Assembly (NCBI GenBank): GCA_001953115.1
Contig: LSSL01000821.1
Location: 9,393 to 34,619, forward strand
Reading direction: 5' to 3'
From: Smittium mucronatum
Lineage: Eukaryota > Kickxellomycota > Harpellomycetes > Harpellales > Legeriomycetaceae
Length of the DNA: 25,227 nucleotides
A program made the position numbers and the translations under genes. Position 1 is the stretch's first letter, and every line of letters begins with the position of its first letter. Positions 22,472 through 25,227 of this stretch are shown one piece after another. The notes beneath the pieces were generated by a model, which worked only from the letters and a program-made list of their open reading frames with translations, made no database searches and was not told where the DNA came from.

Positions 22472-22526
22472 TTTTTTAGGGCTAGAGATGTAATTTCAGT
22501 TTCAAATGCAGATTTCTGGTTTGATG
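22472..22526 (-). repeat. Diverged repeat, copy B (inverted relative to copy A)
   Basis: This is the inverted partner of 21711-21765. Similarity extends to about 22560 on the outer side and about 22390 on the inner side. The copy has coding-like frames on both strands. The minus frame is MNTSNQKSAFETEITSLALK... at 22533-22435, and a plus frame gives KEIFFRARDVISVSNADFW... to TAG at 22538-22540. A second minus frame just inside reads STLICPKYRSICLIGYIVAF. The pattern suggests an old protein-coding mobile element that has lost its frame. Confidence 0.7.
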
Positions 22527-22569
22527 TGTTCATATTATAGTGAATTTATATTTCTTCCCATAATAATAA

Positions 22570-24926
22570 TAAATAAATAATATAAAAAAATTCGTAAAAT
22601 TTTTTTAAAAGCGTTTCAAGAATTTTAAATAATTCAAATTCTAAACATTTATTATTATAACAGAGGCCAAAATATATCTTTTTTTCTACTATTACATCAC
22701 GTTTTAAAACTATTATCTAAATTAGATTTGAATAATTAATATTGATAAATTTTTAAAAGGAAAAAAAATGTATTTCGATTTAATTTGAAATGATATCTGT
22801 GAGAAGAGAAATCGATTTTTTAAGACATAATATTAAAAAAAACTAAAATTTTATAAAATTACAATTCAATGCTTTAGGAGATCGAAAAATCATTTTTCTT
22901 GTTTAAGATAGAGCTATCGGCTCTAGTATGTCAAAGTAAAACTTATCAAACAAACAATCGCTGCACCGGTTGCTTTCCAGTTTAAAAATCGAATCATAAA
23001 TAGAAAAAATTTATAACTGAATCAGCCCGAAGATAAATTTATAATCAAGATATATTTGTAGAAAGATGGGATAAAAATAAAAATTTATAAAAAATATTAT
23101 TCGATATATTTCTAAAAGAAAAAATGGGAAAACAAATTTTAATATGAAGGAATTACTTAATGATACTTTCAAATTTTTTTAAAAAAATATTGAATATTAT
23201 TTCAGTGTTTTGAGTACCTTTGTTCTAATTTGAATAAATAAGAGAAAAATCGTATCTGGATATCGGGTAATTTTATTACATAAATTTTTAAATTTTTTTT
23301 ATAGAATTCAAATACAAGATTTTAAATGTTAATATCCTAATATATGGCGTGAAACCTTGACCTCAATTAAAACTATATATCAAAATAGGTATTGTGTATT
23401 AGAAATGTTGAAGGAGGCCTGGTTTTCGAATATTTGATGTTATAGCAAAGAAGAAAAGGTCTAAATATCTATACTGGAATTTAAAACAGTTAATTAACTA
23501 TTTAAAAATACAGTCAAGTAAAGTTGTGGAAATTTTAGATTATTAAATTCCACAAAAAATTAAAGATATTATTTGTGATATTTTAATAGAAAAATAATGA
23601 TAATACTTGATAATTATCTATGGATTATGTAACCATCAAAATTTTTTGAAATATTTAATAGTTCAAAATAACTATTTTATGAAAATCGGATGAAACTAAA
23701 TTTACTTCGATAAATTGTATCTAAGATTGATAATTTTAATTTAAACAGTAATAATCTTTGATTCTGAGGATTTATAATTTTTGAAAAATATATTGATAAC
23801 GAAACTTAAATGCAAAGTTATAATAAAAAGATGTAGATCGGATTTTAAATTGAAAATAATAGTATGTTAGTTTTAAAAAAACTATATTATGTTATTAATT
23901 ACTTGGATTTAGAACATAATAATTTGTGAATCAATAATAAATAAGGATTTATCATCGCTCCTAGAAGGAAATAATCATATTTTTATTGAAACTCAATTAA
24001 TAATAGTAAAAAATTATTCTTAGTTTCAGATTTTTGAATGAGCTAACATTTTCAAAATAATATATAGGAAACAATAAAGTGAAGCATAAAATAAATTTTG
24101 AAATGCGATAAAAGATTTAGTTAAATTTCATTTCAATTTTTTGATCCAATTGAAGATCAAAGGAGGAAAATATTATGTAGCCGCTATTAATTTTTCATTT
24201 AAAAAAAATACGCACTTGTGTTTAAAATTGTCTAAAATAAAATAAAATTGATTTTTTTTTAAGTTTAAATTTGATAAATTTTAAAAAAACTCCGCTCCAA
24301 CACTTAGAAACGTAAAACGTAAAAATGTTCTTAGGTTCAGTTATAAAATATTTATTATAATATTGTCTTTATCTTTATCTTTAGATGGTTTTGCAAAAAT
24401 AGTAAATATTTTTAAAAAAATACTGTTGCTTGATTTCAGTGTTAAAATTTGGATTTTAAAGCAATTAAAAATCTTGAATGCTTTCTTCCAAACAGCTGTC
24501 AAAATCTTTTTTTGTTCATTTTAATAGGAAAATTCTAATGAACCCGACACGGATTAATTTCATTGGATTTAAACTCAATTCTTTAAAATCTTTATGCTCG
24601 TTTAACTTTAAACCAAATAAATTTAAAGGGTAAATATTCATACGAAAAAAATTAAAAAAGTTTTCTGGTAATTATATTTCAGAGAGGAGACATGTTAAGC
24701 GTTACCATCTAATTGGATAAACCAAGCCAAAAATATAAAGCCAATAAAATCTAGTAAATGAAATGAGCAAAAAAAATTTTTTTGGTATAGACTGCACGGT
24801 ACGTGAATAGTGCTATCCTTATAATCTTTTATTTCGCAAATGTAATCTGCCAGTTAAAAGATTTTCAAACTACAAAAGAATTTATACAGATAATAATAAA
24901 AATTATAATCCCTTCAAAACAAGACA
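22570..24926. other. AT-rich region without a supported gene
   Basis: Mostly AT-rich background. The one compositional island is at about 22900-23000. There, a minus-strand ATG frame at 22997-22923 encodes 24 residues that resemble a membrane segment (LNWKATGAAIVCLISFTLTY). Another minus frame reads ESNRCSDCLFDKFYFDILEP and a plus frame reads NLSNKQSLHRLLSSLKIES. These overlap and cannot all be coding; a decayed fragment is likely. The last 400 bases (about 24520-24926) are less extreme in composition and lead into the retroelement-like frame. They may be its untranslated leader or terminal repeat, but no repeat boundary or primer-binding site could be identified. Confidence 0.45.
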
Positions 24927-25227
24927 ATGGATTCAGAAGCTAAGAATAAGATTACTGAACTGACAGAAAAATTCGATATGTTATTGAGAGAAAGGATCCC
25001 TGAAGAAGATATGAAGGATCCTTTCGTCACCACTAGAACACCAGTTACGGACCTCTCTGTGTATCCAAAACTCATTAATTCACTCCCATACATTGAATAA
25101 GACTTATTTATATCACCACTGACCGAAGAAAAACTTAAACTTGCTATTTATTCTTTCCCAAAAACAAGTTCGATGAACTATAACCCCCCTCTGCTGAATT
25201 TTTCCGCATCCAGCACCATTAATAAGG
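24927..25227 (+). pseudogene. Retroelement-like protein gene, 5' part, broken by an in-frame stop; continues past the window
   Basis: From ATG at 24927 a well-formed frame encodes 57 residues (start MDSEAKNKITELTEKFDMLL; later RIPEEDMKDPFVTTRTPV and YPKLINSLPYIE) to TAA at 25098-25100. The same frame then stays open to the window edge with equally coding-like sequence (PLTEEKLKLAIYSFPKTSS, MNYNPPLLNFS). TAA is one transition from CAA; one change from GAA is also possible. The N-terminus is acidic and probably helical. From memory it resembles the first open frame of retrotransposon-like repeats in Harpellales fungi such as Zancudomyces and Smittium; I cannot verify that here. It differs sharply in composition from the DNA before it. 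It may be a dead copy, or one with a readthrough or sequencing error. Confidence 0.6.

Noticed and set aside
22045..22533. Minus-strand Sm/LSm-like protein assembled from nearby frames
   Set aside because: A stretch resembling an Sm1 motif could be imagined by splicing, but the G-to-N spacing, the missing D and the lack of a clean donor do not fit the fold.

Overview
The window looks like nuclear DNA from a very AT-rich, intron-containing eukaryote, most likely a fungus. It holds two recognisable housekeeping genes with spliceosomal introns (GT..AG, AT-rich, 71-144 nt). There is no bacterial gene layout, tRNA, rRNA or CRISPR array. The retroelement-like reading frame at the right edge reminds me of repeats in Harpellales gut fungi (Smittium/Zancudomyces group). 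That placement is from memory and is an inference.

Layout. Positions 1 to about 13.9 kb are an AT-rich desert with no supportable gene. It contains simple repeats, a 12-base G run, an 11-base C run and a few short coding-like traces, the best at 2677-2826. Between about 14.0 and 14.84 kb a patch has coding-like open frames on both strands with plausible splice signals; I cannot name a product. After more desert, 16.3-17.2 kb holds what look like decayed mobile-element pieces: a stop-riddled frame at 16327-16545 and a 170-bp element with TTAA-type ends at 16768-16937. These lie directly upstream of the first solid gene.

The gene core is a convergent pair. On the + strand, 17364-19127 encodes mitochondrial adrenodoxin/ferredoxin reductase (ARH1/FDXR family) in two exons, 539 aa. 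On the - strand, 20276-19418 encodes Mago nashi, an exon junction complex subunit, in six short exons, 148 aa. It is easily missed because no exon is longer than 126 nt. The two stop codons are 290 bp apart. The genes share no pathway: one feeds electrons to mitochondrial ferredoxin, the other works in spliced-mRNA handling. Each gene has its own upstream region with CCAAT-type motifs.

The right flank, 20.5-24.9 kb, is mostly AT-rich. It holds two inverted, diverged copies of one repeat (near 21.71 and 22.5 kb) on either side of an unrecognised 82-codon minus-strand ORF, plus several short coding-like traces. The window ends in a retroelement-like reading frame (24927 to the edge) broken by an in-frame TAA after 57 codons. 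I see no evidence for a new multi-gene system. The most useful results are the hidden Mago gene and the signs of transition-biased decay in repeats.
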